DNA of 64,000 bases from Massilia sp. IC2-477 (GCF_020707265.1 NZ_JAJFEQ010000006.1:1-64000), one strand, 5' to 3'. Shown: positions 8,874-17,531, counted from the stretch's first letter. The notes: generated by a model not told the origin, from the letters alone. Numbers and translations: made by a program.

Positions 8874-8901
8874 TTGCAATCTGCGAAAGAGTGAATTGCG
8901 A
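8874..8901. promoter_or_regulatory. Candidate LysR operator between divergent genes
   Basis: TTGCAAT and ATTGCGA form an inverted repeat (6 of 7 matched) separated by 14 bp in the gap between the LysR and GST genes. Dyads of this size containing T-N11-A are typical LTTR sites. The call rests on position and symmetry only. Confidence 0.35.
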
Positions 8902-8968
8902 TTATGCCCCATTCCGCAACGACGCTGCCGTGGATAGCATGACCTATCCCAATCAACTGGATCCCACC

Positions 8969-9577
8969 ATGACCACGACTGCCATCACCCTCCACGGCAC
9001 TGCCCTGTCCGGCCACACCCACCGCGTCCAGCTGCTGCTGCACATGCTGCAGCTGCCCTACCGCTTCATCGATGCGCCGGCTTCGGTGCGCCAGAGCGAA
9101 GCGTTCCGCGGCATCAATCCGCTCGGCCAGATCCCTGTCCTGCAGGACGGCGAGCTGGTGCTGGCGGACAGCAATGCGATCCTGGTCTACCTGGCGAAAC
9201 GCTATGCACCCGGCAGCGGCTGGCTGCCGGAGGATCCGGTCGGAGCGGCCCAGGTGCAGCGCTGGCTGTCGCTGGCGGCCGGCGAGATCGCCTTCGGTCC
9301 GGCCAAAGCGCGGGTGACGGCGCGCTGGGGCGATACCGGCATGCCCCAGGAACTCATGCACAAGCTGGCCGACAAGGTGCTGGGCTTCATGGAAGCGCAG
9401 CTGGCGCGGCAGGACTTCCTGGCGGGACCTGCGCCGACGCTGGCCGACCTGGCCTGTTATTCCTATGTCGCGCACGCGCCGGAAGGCGGCGTGTCGCTGG
9501 CGCCCTATCCGCAGCTGCGTGCCTGGATCGCACGGGTCCAGAGCTTGCCGCATTTCGTGCCGATGCCGGAGGACTGA
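8969..9577 (+). CDS. Glutathione S-transferase family protein
   Basis: 202-residue cytosolic GST-like protein. The N-terminal thioredoxin-fold domain ends in the glutathione-contacting stretch LVLADSNAILVYLAKRY, where the Ser in DSNAI corresponds to the usual Glu/Ser-Ser glutathione contact. The helical C-terminal domain contains the N-capping segment PTLADLACYSYV. An in-frame ATG at 8939 would add ten residues; neither start has a strong ribosome-binding site. It is divergent from a LysR regulator and followed 2 nt later by a flavin-dependent protein gene, suggesting an inducible detoxification operon. Confidence 0.88.
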   Translation: MTTTAITLHGTALSGHTHRVQLLLHMLQLPYRFIDAPASVRQSEAFRGINPLGQIPVLQDGELVLADSNAILVYLAKRYAPGSGWLPEDPVGAAQVQRWLSLAAGEIAFGPAKARVTARWGDTGMPQELMHKLADKVLGFMEAQLARQDFLAGPAPTLADLACYSYVAHAPEGGVSLAPYPQLRAWIARVQSLPHFVPMPED

Positions 9578-9579
9578 GC

Positions 9580-10476
9580 ATGAACGACTACCGCATCCCG
9601 CAACCCTTCCACGCCGGCGAACTGCGCGCCCAGCAGCTGGCAGGCGGCGGGCCGCCCGGCGCGCCGATCCGCTCGCAGATGCCGGACCAGCACCGCCAGT
9701 TCTTTGCCCTGCTGCCTTTCGTGTGCGTGGCGCTGGCGGACGGGGACGGCCGGCCGCTGGCCACGCTGCTGCATGGCGAACCCGGCTTCGCGAGCTCGCC
9801 CGAACCCGGCCAGCTGCGCATCGCCGCCCTGCCGGATGCCGCCGACCCGGCCCATGCCTGCCTGCACGCAGGTACCGACGTCGGCCTGCTCGGCATCGAC
9901 CTCGGCACGCGCCGCCGCAACCGCGAGAACGGCGTCGTCGCGCAGGTGGATGGCGGCGGCCTGCTGGTCGACGTGCACCAATCCTTCGGCAACTGCCCGC
10001 GCTACATCCACGTGCGCCGGCTCGAGCGCGTGCAGCGCCAGGCCGGACCAAGCGAGGTCTTCGGCGCGCAACTGCCGCCGGAAGCCGCACGCCTGGTCGC
10101 CGCATGCGAGACCATGTTCGTGGCCACCTCGAGCGGCGCCACCGGGGGAGGCGCGGCACGCGGCCTGGACATCTCGCACCGCGGCGGCGAAGCCGGTTTC
10201 CTGCGCCTGCAAGGCCATGTCCTGCACGTGCCCGATTACGCGGGAAACCGCTACTTCAACACCCTGGGCAACCTGCTGCTGGAGCCGCGCGCCGCGCTCG
10301 TGATGCTTGACTTCGACAGCGGCGACATCCTGCAGCTGCAAGGCATCGCCGAAGTCGACTGGCACGGCGATGCATCACCCGATCCCGGCGCCGAACGCTG
10401 GTGGAAGTTCAGCATCGAGCGCGGCTGGCTGAGGCGGGGCGCCTTCCCATTGCGGGAGGCTTGGCCGCAGGCGTAA
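9580..10476 (+). CDS. Pyridoxamine 5'-phosphate oxidase-like FMN-binding split-barrel protein
   Basis: 298-residue protein of the PNPOx-like flavoprotein superfamily. Two related halves can be seen: residues about 45-140 (FFALLPFVCVALADGDGRP, typical of the split-barrel strands) and about 175-285 (MFVATSS...GLDISHRGG, then GNRYFNTLGNLLLEPRAALV, the FMN-site block). Members reduce or bind flavin and often sit beside GSTs or ferredoxin modules; no ferredoxin domain is present here. Translation starts 2 nt after the GST stop, so the two are one operon likely under the LysR regulator. The substrate is unknown. Confidence 0.82.
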   Translation: MNDYRIPQPFHAGELRAQQLAGGGPPGAPIRSQMPDQHRQFFALLPFVCVALADGDGRPLATLLHGEPGFASSPEPGQLRIAALPDAADPAHACLHAGTDVGLLGIDLGTRRRNRENGVVAQVDGGGLLVDVHQSFGNCPRYIHVRRLERVQRQAGPSEVFGAQLPPEAARLVAACETMFVATSSGATGGGAARGLDISHRGGEAGFLRLQGHVLHVPDYAGNRYFNTLGNLLLEPRAALVMLDFDSGDILQLQGIAEVDWHGDASPDPGAERWWKFSIERGWLRRGAFPLREAWPQA

Positions 10477-10521
10477 AAATCGGCTATCGTTCGGTGTTTG
10501 CAGCAGCCACCGAATGCCCTC

Positions 10522-11022
10522 ATGATCAAGCCACCGATTCCCGACAACGAGCAGGAGCGCCTCGCGCTGCTGTATGACATGCTGCTGCTCGACACGCCGC
10601 CCGAGGAGCGGCTCGACAAGATCGTGGCGTTTGCCGCGAGCGAGTTCGACGTCCCCATTTGCCTGATCAGCCTGGTCGACAGCGAGCGCCAGTGGTTCAA
10701 GGCGCGCGTCGGGCTGGAAGCCTGCGAAACCTCGCGCGACATTTCCTTCTGCGCGCATGCGCTGCACAGCAACGACATCCTGCTGGTGCCGGACGCCCTG
10801 CTCGACCCGCGCTTCCACGACAATCCGCTGGTGACGGGCGCGCCGCACATCCGCTTCTATGCCGGCGCGCCGCTGGGCAAGGATGGGCTCGTGATCGGCA
10901 CCCTGTGCCTGATCGACACCCGCCCACGCACGCTCGACGCGGTCGAACTGTCGATCCTGAAGAGCCTGCGCGAACTGGCGATGCTCGAACTGGCTTCGCC
11001 GGGGGTGGAGACCAATGCATAA
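10522..11022 (+). CDS. GAF domain protein
   Basis: 166-residue protein consisting of little more than one GAF domain (about 20-155). Family hallmarks are the N-terminal block ERLALLYDMLLLDTPPEERLD, VPICLISLVDSERQWFKARVG, the CAHAL segment, and IRFYAGAPL..GTLCLID. Such domains usually lead GGDEF or kinase proteins; a free-standing copy suggests a separate sensory subunit. The ATG at 10522 is preferred to a TTG at 10498. The last 8 nt overlap the next gene, a receiver-like protein, implying translational coupling and a shared task. Confidence 0.85.
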   Translation: MIKPPIPDNEQERLALLYDMLLLDTPPEERLDKIVAFAASEFDVPICLISLVDSERQWFKARVGLEACETSRDISFCAHALHSNDILLVPDALLDPRFHDNPLVTGAPHIRFYAGAPLGKDGLVIGTLCLIDTRPRTLDAVELSILKSLRELAMLELASPGVETNA

Positions 11023-11437
11023 GCCGGGGGCCTTCAACCTGCTGCTGGTCGAACCGGCGAACCTGCTGCGCCGCACGGTGTCCCTCACCCTGCGCGACCT
11101 CGGCGCGGCCGACGTCACGGAAACGGCCACCTATCCGACCGCGCACCAGATGTGCGAGCTGCGCCGCTTCGACGGCCTGGTCATCGCGCTCGAGTGGCCG
11201 GAGCCGAGCGATGCCTTGCGCGGGCTCACCCTGATCCAGCAGATCCGCTCCGGCAAGGGCGCTTGCCCGGCCACGATCCCAATCGCGGTGCTGGTGGAAT
11301 CCGCCAATGCCGAGCTGATCCAGGTGCTGCGCTCCTGCGGGGTCAGCCGCATCCTGATCAAACCCTTCCGCGTGCGCGATGTAATCGAGACGGTCGAGAA
11401 CATGAAGGGGCTGGCGCGCGCCGTCGCCACCAGCTAG
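11015..11437 (+). CDS. Degenerate response-regulator receiver-like protein
   Basis: 140-residue single-domain protein with a CheY-like fold. Strand 1 reads NLLLVEPANLLRRTV where the acidic pair of true receivers should be (only one Glu). Strand 3 reads DGLVIALEWPEP, with no aspartate at the usual phosphoacceptor place, while the conserved lysine is retained in ILIKPFRV. It is therefore probably a pseudo-receiver that signals by protein contact rather than phosphorylation. It overlaps the GAF gene by 8 nt. The fold assignment is good; the partner is unknown. Confidence 0.75.
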   Translation: MHKPGAFNLLLVEPANLLRRTVSLTLRDLGAADVTETATYPTAHQMCELRRFDGLVIALEWPEPSDALRGLTLIQQIRSGKGACPATIPIAVLVESANAELIQVLRSCGVSRILIKPFRVRDVIETVENMKGLARAVATS

Positions 11438-11467
11438 ACGGGCCTGCCATGCGCTGTTACGCCGGAA

Positions 11468-11824
11468 TCAGCCCTTGGCGCCGGTGGCGTTGAGCATGCA
11501 CTGCGACAGCCTGTCGAAGTGCTGCAAGGCCGCCTGGGTCAGGTCGACCTGCTTGCGGCGGCTGTCCTCGGTATCGGTGAGCACGATCCAGCCCTTCTCG
11601 CGCATCGATTTCAGGCGGTTGTGCACGGTAGCCGGAGAACCCAGCTGGTCCTTGGCCATCATGTCGCGCACCGACAGGCGCTCGTTCTCCTGGCGCGCCC
11701 GCGCCACCAGGGCCAGGATGCGTTCTTCGAGGGGATCGAGTTCCGGCAGCGTAGGCAGGCCACGCAGTGCTTCGGTGAGCTGCAGAAAGCGTAGATAGAT
11801 GTCGGCTGGGCGGGTTGGCTTCAT
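11468..11824 (-). CDS. MarR-like winged helix-turn-helix regulator
   Basis: 118-residue regulator. A wHTH spans about residues 30-95: LALVARARQENERLSVRDMM, then the recognition-helix region SPATVHNRLKSMREKGWI and a wing containing TDTEDSRRKQV, the DxRxK-type wing typical of MarR proteins. The ATG at 11824 is preferred; an upstream ATG at 11893 would add 23 residues. It is divergent from a small membrane protein gene, which may be its target. Confidence 0.78.
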   Translation of the reverse strand: MKPTRPADIYLRFLQLTEALRGLPTLPELDPLEERILALVARARQENERLSVRDMMAKDQLGSPATVHNRLKSMREKGWIVLTDTEDSRRKQVDLTQAALQHFDRLSQCMLNATGAKG

Positions 11825-11914
11825 CTCAGGCAGTTGCAAGTTGGTGAACAGATAAGCTATGCTCGGGTCCCTCGTCGCGGCTGGATTGGCCATTTTACTG
11901 TAGCGCTGTTCACA

Positions 11915-12466
11915 ATGAACCAATTCAAGTTGCATACTGCCATGGTTGCGGTGACCATGCTGCTGTTTTTTGCGGTATTGAAGGTCAACCAGCTGCTGTT
12001 TGCGGCGCTCGAGTTTGCTCCCGGGATTGCCTGGATCTACCTGCCGGCCGGCGTGCGCCTGCTGGCCATCCTGCTCTTCGCCGAAGCCGGCGCCATCGGG
12101 CTGCTGTTCATTTCCTGGATCGTGTGCGTGGTCGAGTTCTTTCCGAACGATCCGGTGCGCTCCTTCGCGGGCGGGATCCTGGCCAGCGCCAGCCCCTACC
12201 TGGTGTACCGCGCGATGCAGCACTTTTCCGGCTTGCAGCCTTCGCTGCAAAACCTGACGCCGAAGCGCCTGCTCATCCTGTCGCTCATGTTCTCGCTGGC
12301 GAGTCCTTTCCTGCATCACCTGTGGTTCGCGCTCTACGAGCAAAAGGAAAACCTGGGCGCCAGTTTTGTCGCGATGGCGGCGGGCGACCTTGGCGGAACG
12401 CTTGTCGTGCTCTACTTTGCGAAGTTCATGCTGTGGTGCCTGGCAGGCCGTATGCGTAGCAAATAA
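11915..12466 (+). CDS. Multi-pass membrane protein of unknown function
   Basis: 183 residues with about five hydrophobic helices (approximately 8-30, 36-58, 60-75, 85-100, 118-140, plus a C-terminal one near 155-175). The early segment IAWIYLPAGVRLLAILLFAEAGAIGLL resembles the opening of MASE1-type integral-membrane sensory domains, but the protein is too short for a full MASE1 and carries no output domain. The ATG at 11915 (MNQFKLH) is chosen over an upstream frame start that would overlap the divergent regulator. It may be controlled by the adjacent MarR-like protein. Confidence 0.7.
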   Translation: MNQFKLHTAMVAVTMLLFFAVLKVNQLLFAALEFAPGIAWIYLPAGVRLLAILLFAEAGAIGLLFISWIVCVVEFFPNDPVRSFAGGILASASPYLVYRAMQHFSGLQPSLQNLTPKRLLILSLMFSLASPFLHHLWFALYEQKENLGASFVAMAAGDLGGTLVVLYFAKFMLWCLAGRMRSK

Positions 12467-12542
12467 ATTATGGTTGGTTCTTTACAGAAATATTGCAGTC
12501 CTGTAACTTGAACGCTCTAAAAACCATAACAGTTCAGCTGCC

Positions 12543-12818
12543 ATGTCCAAAACCTTCAATGCCACAGTCCTCGCACTGTGCTTCGCTATTCCCCTCCTCT
12601 CCGCTTGCGACAAGAAGGCCGACCCCGCCCCGGCCAGCGCGATCGACAGTCCTGCCGCACCAGAAGCACCGGCCGCTCCGGAAGCGGTGAAGGCAACCGC
12701 CGATGGCGTGCAGGCCCAGGCTGCAGCGGCGCCCGCGGCGCCTGACGCCAGCGCCAGCGTCGGCGCCAAGGGCGTCGAAGCCAGCGCCGGCGACGTCTCG
12801 GTCAAGCTGCCGGACTGA
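12543..12818 (+). CDS. Small Ala/Pro-rich lipoprotein
   Basis: 91-residue predicted lipoprotein: a short basic start, a hydrophobic stretch (8-18) and lipobox LLSAC (lipidated Cys at about residue 22). The mature part is low-complexity Ala/Pro/Val with no folded domain, resembling a spacer or tether. It lies 34 nt ahead of a cluster of three exported proteins and may be its first gene. Confidence 0.75.
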   Translation: MSKTFNATVLALCFAIPLLSACDKKADPAPASAIDSPAAPEAPAAPEAVKATADGVQAQAAAAPAAPDASASVGAKGVEASAGDVSVKLPD

Positions 12819-12852
12819 TTCGCCCACATCCCACCTTCTCGCAGAACACAAC

Positions 12853-14595
12853 ATGAAGAAAACCCTTATCGCATCGGCGCTGTTCGCGCTCGGGCTCAGC
12901 ATGGCACATGCGGAGCCACTTTCCGCCAACGGCTCGATCGAAGTGAGCGTCAAGGCGAACAACGGCGACCTGATCAAAGCGCGTCGCGTGGCACGCGAGC
13001 AAGCCGAGAACGACGCCGTCCTGCGCCTGCTCAAGCTGAGGCTCGGCGCCGATCCCTCCAGCGCCAAGGTGCGTGACGGGCTGGTGGACCTGCGCAAGCA
13101 GCTGGCCGACAACATGAAGACCAGCTTCAATGCCGAAGGCGACGTGCTGACCGCAAAGACCGCCCTCGAAGTGGACGCCGCCCAGTTCATGGACATGGCC
13201 CGCGTGCTCGGCATCACCTCGACCGCGTCGTCGGCCAGTGCGAAAGTGCTGTTCCTGATCGACGAATACTACGGCGTCGGCACCAAGCTGGACCCGTCGC
13301 AGCCCCTGGTGACGGAAATCGACTACTCGCACGACAAGAGCTCGATGTCCGACTACACCGCGACCAGCTCCGGCGCGAAGAGCGCATCGAGCAGCTCGGC
13401 CAGCGCCCAGAAGTCCAGCTTCGCCGCAGCATCGTCCGAAAAGTCGGCCTTCGCCGCTAGTTCCCAGTCGGCCGTTGCAGCGCGCGACAAGTCCGCCTTC
13501 GCGGGTTCCGACAAGGCGTCCTTCTCGGGTTCGGACCGCAGCTCGGCCGCCCTGCAGGATGGCTACGGCGGCGCGGCCGCGGGCGCACGCAGCACCCAGG
13601 TGGCCGGCGCCCGTGACACCCGCGTGGCAGGCTCGAGCGACTCCAGCTTTGCCGCCTCCCAGAAGTCGGCCGCGGCAGGAAGCTCCTCGTCCCAGGCCGC
13701 CGTGAGCGCCTCCTCGTCCAGCGCCAGCGCCGCGAAGTCCGCCAGCGCATCGAGCTTCGCCACCCGCCAGAACGCGGTCGAGAAGCAGAACGACGTGGTC
13801 AACCTCAAGGTGCGCCAGGTGTTCCCGGGTATCGACAACGCCAAGCCATCGGACGATTCGGCTGCGATGATCAACCAGAAGCTGCAGCAGGTGGTGCGCG
13901 AATACAACCTCTCGTTCACGGACGAGAAGGACTTCCGTATTGAAAACGGCCGCCGCCTCACCAACTCGGAAATCGCGCGTCAGCAGAAGTTCGACATGTA
14001 TCTGCAGAAGGCTGCCCAGGGCAACTACAAGGCCAAGTACCTGGTCTATGGCACCGCCGTGATGAACTCGGAAGGCACGACATCGAGCGGCCACGTTTCC
14101 TGCGCCGGCCAGCTGATGCTGACTTCGTCCGACGTGGATACCGGCGAAGGCTTCATCTCCGGCACCATCGTCAAGCGCGCATTGGGCTCGTCCGACCAGA
14201 ACTGCCGCGCCAACCTGTCCGAGGCGATGGCGCGGGCCCTGGCCGACAACGTCGGCACCAATGCGCAGCGCGAACTGCAGGTGGCGGCAAGCCGTGGCCG
14301 CACCTACGTGGTGGCGCTCTACAGCGACTCGCGCGTGCCGGCCAAGCTGCGCCGCGACTTCTCGGCCAAGATCAAGGACGCCGCAGGCGTGGTCGAAGTA
14401 CAGGCGGACGATAACGCCTCCGAGGGTATGCGCCGCTGGACCGTCGTCGCCAAAGGTAATTTCTCCGAAACGGTGGAAGACCTGATCGACGAGATCGCCG
14501 AGGGCGAAGGCTCGGTCTACAAGAACGCACGCTTCGAGCAGCGCGGCAACCGCATGGTGTTCTGCGTTGAGGGCAAGTGCCCGGTGGAGATCTGA
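12853..14595 (+). CDS. Exported Ser/Ala-rich repeat protein of a four-gene envelope cluster
   Basis: 580-residue secreted protein, not recognised as a whole. A signal peptide (1-20, ending AHA-E) precedes a domain (about 25-150) with alternating Ala-rich helices, KARRVAREQAENDAVLRLLK, reminiscent of FlgT/LPP20-type envelope proteins. Residues about 165-305 are a Ser/Ala-rich linker containing a degenerate octapeptide repeat of pattern K-S/A-S/A-F-A/S-A/G-S-D (starts near 187, 197, 213, 221, 229). The C-terminal half (about 315-580) looks folded, has paired cysteines (SCAGQ, NCRAN, FCVEGKC) and may repeat an LPP20/CsgG-like alpha/beta fold. The ATG at 12853 gives a proper signal peptide. Its TGA overlaps the next ATG by one base. 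Confidence 0.8.
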   Translation: MKKTLIASALFALGLSMAHAEPLSANGSIEVSVKANNGDLIKARRVAREQAENDAVLRLLKLRLGADPSSAKVRDGLVDLRKQLADNMKTSFNAEGDVLTAKTALEVDAAQFMDMARVLGITSTASSASAKVLFLIDEYYGVGTKLDPSQPLVTEIDYSHDKSSMSDYTATSSGAKSASSSSASAQKSSFAAASSEKSAFAASSQSAVAARDKSAFAGSDKASFSGSDRSSAALQDGYGGAAAGARSTQVAGARDTRVAGSSDSSFAASQKSAAAGSSSSQAAVSASSSSASAAKSASASSFATRQNAVEKQNDVVNLKVRQVFPGIDNAKPSDDSAAMINQKLQQVVREYNLSFTDEKDFRIENGRRLTNSEIARQQKFDMYLQKAAQGNYKAKYLVYGTAVMNSEGTTSSGHVSCAGQLMLTSSDVDTGEGFISGTIVKRALGSSDQNCRANLSEAMARALADNVGTNAQRELQVAASRGRTYVVALYSDSRVPAKLRRDFSAKIKDAAGVVEVQADDNASEGMRRWTVVAKGNFSETVEDLIDEIAEGEGSVYKNARFEQRGNRMVFCVEGKCPVEI

Positions 14596-16733
14596 TGCGT
14601 CAAGTGGCCCGCGGTATCGCTGCGGCCTGTGCGCTGGCGCTGAGCGCCGGCGCATCCGGTGCGCAGTTCTACCTCTTCCCCGTCAAGGAAATCGAGGGCG
14701 TCTCCAAGGAGGCGCGCGACAAGTACAAGCTGCTCGACCAGAAGCTCATGGCCAGGCTGTTCGACGACGAGGCCGGACGGCAGGCCCAGCGCCAGCTGAT
14801 CAAGGGCTTCGTCGGGCGCCTGCACGCTGCCTACCCCGAATCGCTGGTGCATCCGCGCCAGGTGGCCGACGTCAAGGTGGCCGGCGCGCACAAGTTCGTC
14901 GACGACGATAACCTGCAATGCAAGGCCTCGCCTTCCGTCGCGGTGGGCGACACCTATGCCGTCATGCTCGGGATCACCCGCGCCTCGGTCTACGAGGTGC
15001 CCAAGGGCGAGAACATCGACGTCCTGATTCCGATCACCCTGAACGTGCAGTTCGTCCGCCCGAGCCTGGGCAAGGTGGTCTACACGATCAGCGAAACGGT
15101 CTATTCGCCCTTCAGCCTGGGCCGCAGGGAATACGAGTCGGGCGCTGCCGACGCCGTCATCCGCCAGACCCTGATCCGCAACCTGGAAGCCCAGGCGGCC
15201 AGCCTCGTCGCCAGCGCGCGCCAGGCCTTCGATCCGAAGGACGTGAACGTCAAGATCGTCGGACGCGACGGCGACTTCTATGTGACCGACCGCGGCGCGG
15301 AAGCCGGTTTCGTCAAGGGCGAGCAGGTCGAGGCGCGTGACGCGGCGGGCAAGGAAGCGATCTTCGACGTGCTGTACGCGGACACCGGCTACGCCGTCAT
15401 CAAGGCCGCGGCCGGCAGTGCTTCGGTCGGCAGCAGCCTCAAGTTCATCTTCGAGAGCGCGGCCGACGCCAGCACCAAGCCACGCATCATGCCGGTCGTC
15501 TCGCAGGATGGCAGCGACAGCTGGGCCAGCTCGGTGGCGGCGCTGTTCGAGAAGGATATCGGCTTCAAGGCATCCTTCCAGATGGCGCCGGTGGACGTGA
15601 ACTTCGCCCAGACCAAGGAACTCCTGACCCGCTCGGCCAACTGCGTGACCTGGCAGAAGATCGCCGGCATGGCCGAGGCGACCGGCTCGCCCAAGGATGC
15701 GCCCGATTACTTCCTGCGCTTTACGCCGACGGTCAGCCCGTCCGTGACCCTGGCAGGCGCCGGCGGCACCAAGACCGAGGAAATGTTCCGCACCCTGGTG
15801 ACGGCGCAGGTGATCGATCGCCACGGGCGCGTGATTTATTCCGGGCTGGGCGACGACAACTACGCGATCAAACGCATCGACGGCGAAGGCCTGGGCCTGG
15901 CACAGGCCAAGGAAGTGTCGCTCAAGAATGCGACCGCCAAGCTGGCGCAGAACTTCCTGGCCAACGTGCGTTTCGCGCCACGTGACTACAAGATCGAGCG
16001 CGTCGACAAGGAGAAGGTGTGGGTAAGCGGCCTGTCCGGCATGCCGGCCGGCGGCAAGGTGGCGTTCGACATCCTGCACCCGCTCGACGCCAAGGTGGGC
16101 GGCAAGCCCGCCCTGCTCGACCTGGAAGCCGGTAGTGGCTCCGGCGGTGCCGTCACCGAAGGCGAGCTGGTGGGCTTTCCCTACGCTGCCGTCAACCCGG
16201 CCTTGCCGCGCCCGCGCAATGGCGACCTGCTGCGCCTGTACACCGAGGTGCCGCCGAATGCCACGCGGGTGATCGATTGCGACGAGCCGGTCTATGTGGG
16301 CAAGGACAACCTGATCGACGTCGGCTACTTCTCGCCGCTGGCGCGCCATGCCCAATACCAGTCGAAAAAGTTTGCCTCGTACGTCGGTGATCCGAAGTTC
16401 TACGCACAGGCCAACTCGCTGCTGAGCCTCGGGCTGTTCGACACCAAGCTCGAGCGTCCATCGGTGGAGGTCTGCAGCCAACCGGGCTATACGGTCCGCG
16501 AGGTGGCGGCGCCCCAGTGCGACGGCCCGCAGAGCTGCAAGGTGACGGTACAGACCGGAATGCTAGTGCACCTGAAAAAGGATAGCCAGGTACAAAAGAC
16601 CTTTGTCTCCGGGCTGCGCACAGATTTCGGCGGCTTTCCGTCGTCGGAAAAGAATGCTTTCTACGGATATAGAGGGCTAGAAAACGGGCTGTCCATGCAG
16701 GCAGACCTGATCAACAAGATGAACTCAAACTAG
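14595..16733 (+). CDS. Large exported protein of the same envelope cluster
   Basis: 712-residue protein with a signal peptide (cleavage near ASGAQF, about 20) and no recognised Pfam-type domain. It looks modular: an N-terminal region with FVDDDNLQCKASPSVAVGDT; a central part (about 205-280) with DVNVKIVGRDGDFYVTDRGA and FVKGEQVEARD, resembling the small SH3-like end domain of FlgT; a middle domain with TRSANCVTWQKIAG and a nucleoside-free alpha/beta look; and a C-terminal part with paired cysteines (EVCSQPG, QCDGPQSCKV). Start and stop overlap the previous gene (TGATG), so translation is coupled. I infer a periplasmic or outer-membrane partner of the preceding protein; the function is unknown. 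Confidence 0.8.
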   Translation: MRQVARGIAAACALALSAGASGAQFYLFPVKEIEGVSKEARDKYKLLDQKLMARLFDDEAGRQAQRQLIKGFVGRLHAAYPESLVHPRQVADVKVAGAHKFVDDDNLQCKASPSVAVGDTYAVMLGITRASVYEVPKGENIDVLIPITLNVQFVRPSLGKVVYTISETVYSPFSLGRREYESGAADAVIRQTLIRNLEAQAASLVASARQAFDPKDVNVKIVGRDGDFYVTDRGAEAGFVKGEQVEARDAAGKEAIFDVLYADTGYAVIKAAAGSASVGSSLKFIFESAADASTKPRIMPVVSQDGSDSWASSVAALFEKDIGFKASFQMAPVDVNFAQTKELLTRSANCVTWQKIAGMAEATGSPKDAPDYFLRFTPTVSPSVTLAGAGGTKTEEMFRTLVTAQVIDRHGRVIYSGLGDDNYAIKRIDGEGLGLAQAKEVSLKNATAKLAQNFLANVRFAPRDYKIERVDKEKVWVSGLSGMPAGGKVAFDILHPLDAKVGGKPALLDLEAGSGSGGAVTEGELVGFPYAAVNPALPRPRNGDLLRLYTEVPPNATRVIDCDEPVYVGKDNLIDVGYFSPLARHAQYQSKKFASYVGDPKFYAQANSLLSLGLFDTKLERPSVEVCSQPGYTVREVAAPQCDGPQSCKVTVQTGMLVHLKKDSQVQKTFVSGLRTDFGGFPSSEKNAFYGYRGLENGLSMQADLINKMNSN

Positions 16734-16741
16734 GGAAAACC

Positions 16742-17413
16742 ATGAAAATGATTCGCAAAGCAATCGTCATTGCCGCCTGCCTGATGGCCGCCGGCGCAGC
16801 CAATGCCCAACTGGGCGGCCTGGGCTCGATGCTGGCCGGCGCCAAGTCGCCTGTCTCCGGCGGCGATATCGGTGCCGATGTCGGTACCTTCGTCGCGAAA
16901 AGCGCAGCGCTGGGCGAGCTGGCCGGCCAGTCGGTCACCGCCATCAATGCCGCTTTCGCAAGCGACCAAGAAATCGAAGGCAAGCGCGCCAAGCTCGCCG
17001 ACATCAAAAAGATCACCGACCCGGCCGAGAAGGCAGCCAAGTTCGCTGAACTCTACAAGTCCGAGCAGGCGGCGGCCCAGACCCTGTTGGATTCGGGCGA
17101 GATGGAAAAGCGCATCGGCTCGCTGAGCAGCGACAAGAAGAAGATGATTGGCCAGGCACTGCTGAACTTCGGCATCGGCGGACTGCAGGCGGTTGACCTG
17201 ACTAAGACCGGCCAGTCGCTGATCGCGAAAGCCAGTGCAAACCCGCTGAGCCTGCCGAAACTGATCCCCGTGAAGGACTCGCTGCCGGTGCTGGGCAAGG
17301 TCGTGACCGATTCCGGTTCCTTCCTGATCGGCGTGCTGAAAGTCGCCAAGGGCGCCAACATTGCGGTGCAGCCGGCAACGGCTTCGTCGAAGGCGGCTGA
17401 CTTTACTTTCTAA
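16742..17413 (+). CDS. Exported helical protein, last gene of the envelope cluster
   Basis: 223-residue secreted protein: a signal peptide (1-22, ANA-Q) is followed by a Gly-rich stretch (LGGLGSMLAGAKSPVSGGDI) and a mostly alpha-helical body rich in Lys/Ala/Glu (about 60-150). No family is recognised. It starts 8 nt after the preceding stop and is followed by a strong intrinsic terminator, marking the end of the operon. Confidence 0.75.
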   Translation: MKMIRKAIVIAACLMAAGAANAQLGGLGSMLAGAKSPVSGGDIGADVGTFVAKSAALGELAGQSVTAINAAFASDQEIEGKRAKLADIKKITDPAEKAAKFAELYKSEQAAAQTLLDSGEMEKRIGSLSSDKKKMIGQALLNFGIGGLQAVDLTKTGQSLIAKASANPLSLPKLIPVKDSLPVLGKVVTDSGSFLIGVLKVAKGANIAVQPATASSKAADFTF

Positions 17414-17434
17414 GTCGCTGCCTTCGCTGACGAG

Positions 17435-17458
17435 AACCGGCCTTCGGGCCGGTTTTTT
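17435..17458 (+). terminator. Intrinsic terminator of the envelope cluster
   Basis: An 8-bp stem AACCGGCC/GGCCGGTT with a TTCG tetraloop followed by six T residues, 21 nt after the stop of the last cluster gene. Confidence 0.92.
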
Positions 17459-17531
17459 GTTTACCTGCCCTGCCCTCGCTCTGCTGTTATGCTTGCTTCA
17501 TTCGTTGATGGGTCCATTACCGAGGGAACAT

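Noticed and set aside
7268..10159. 963-codon open frame on the minus strand
   Set aside because: Low-complexity Arg/Pro/Ala translation antisense to nth, the LysR, GST and flavoprotein genes; a GC-rich shadow frame.
14517..16481. 654-codon frame on the minus strand
   Set aside because: Antisense to the 712-aa exported protein, with no family features and no ribosome-binding site.
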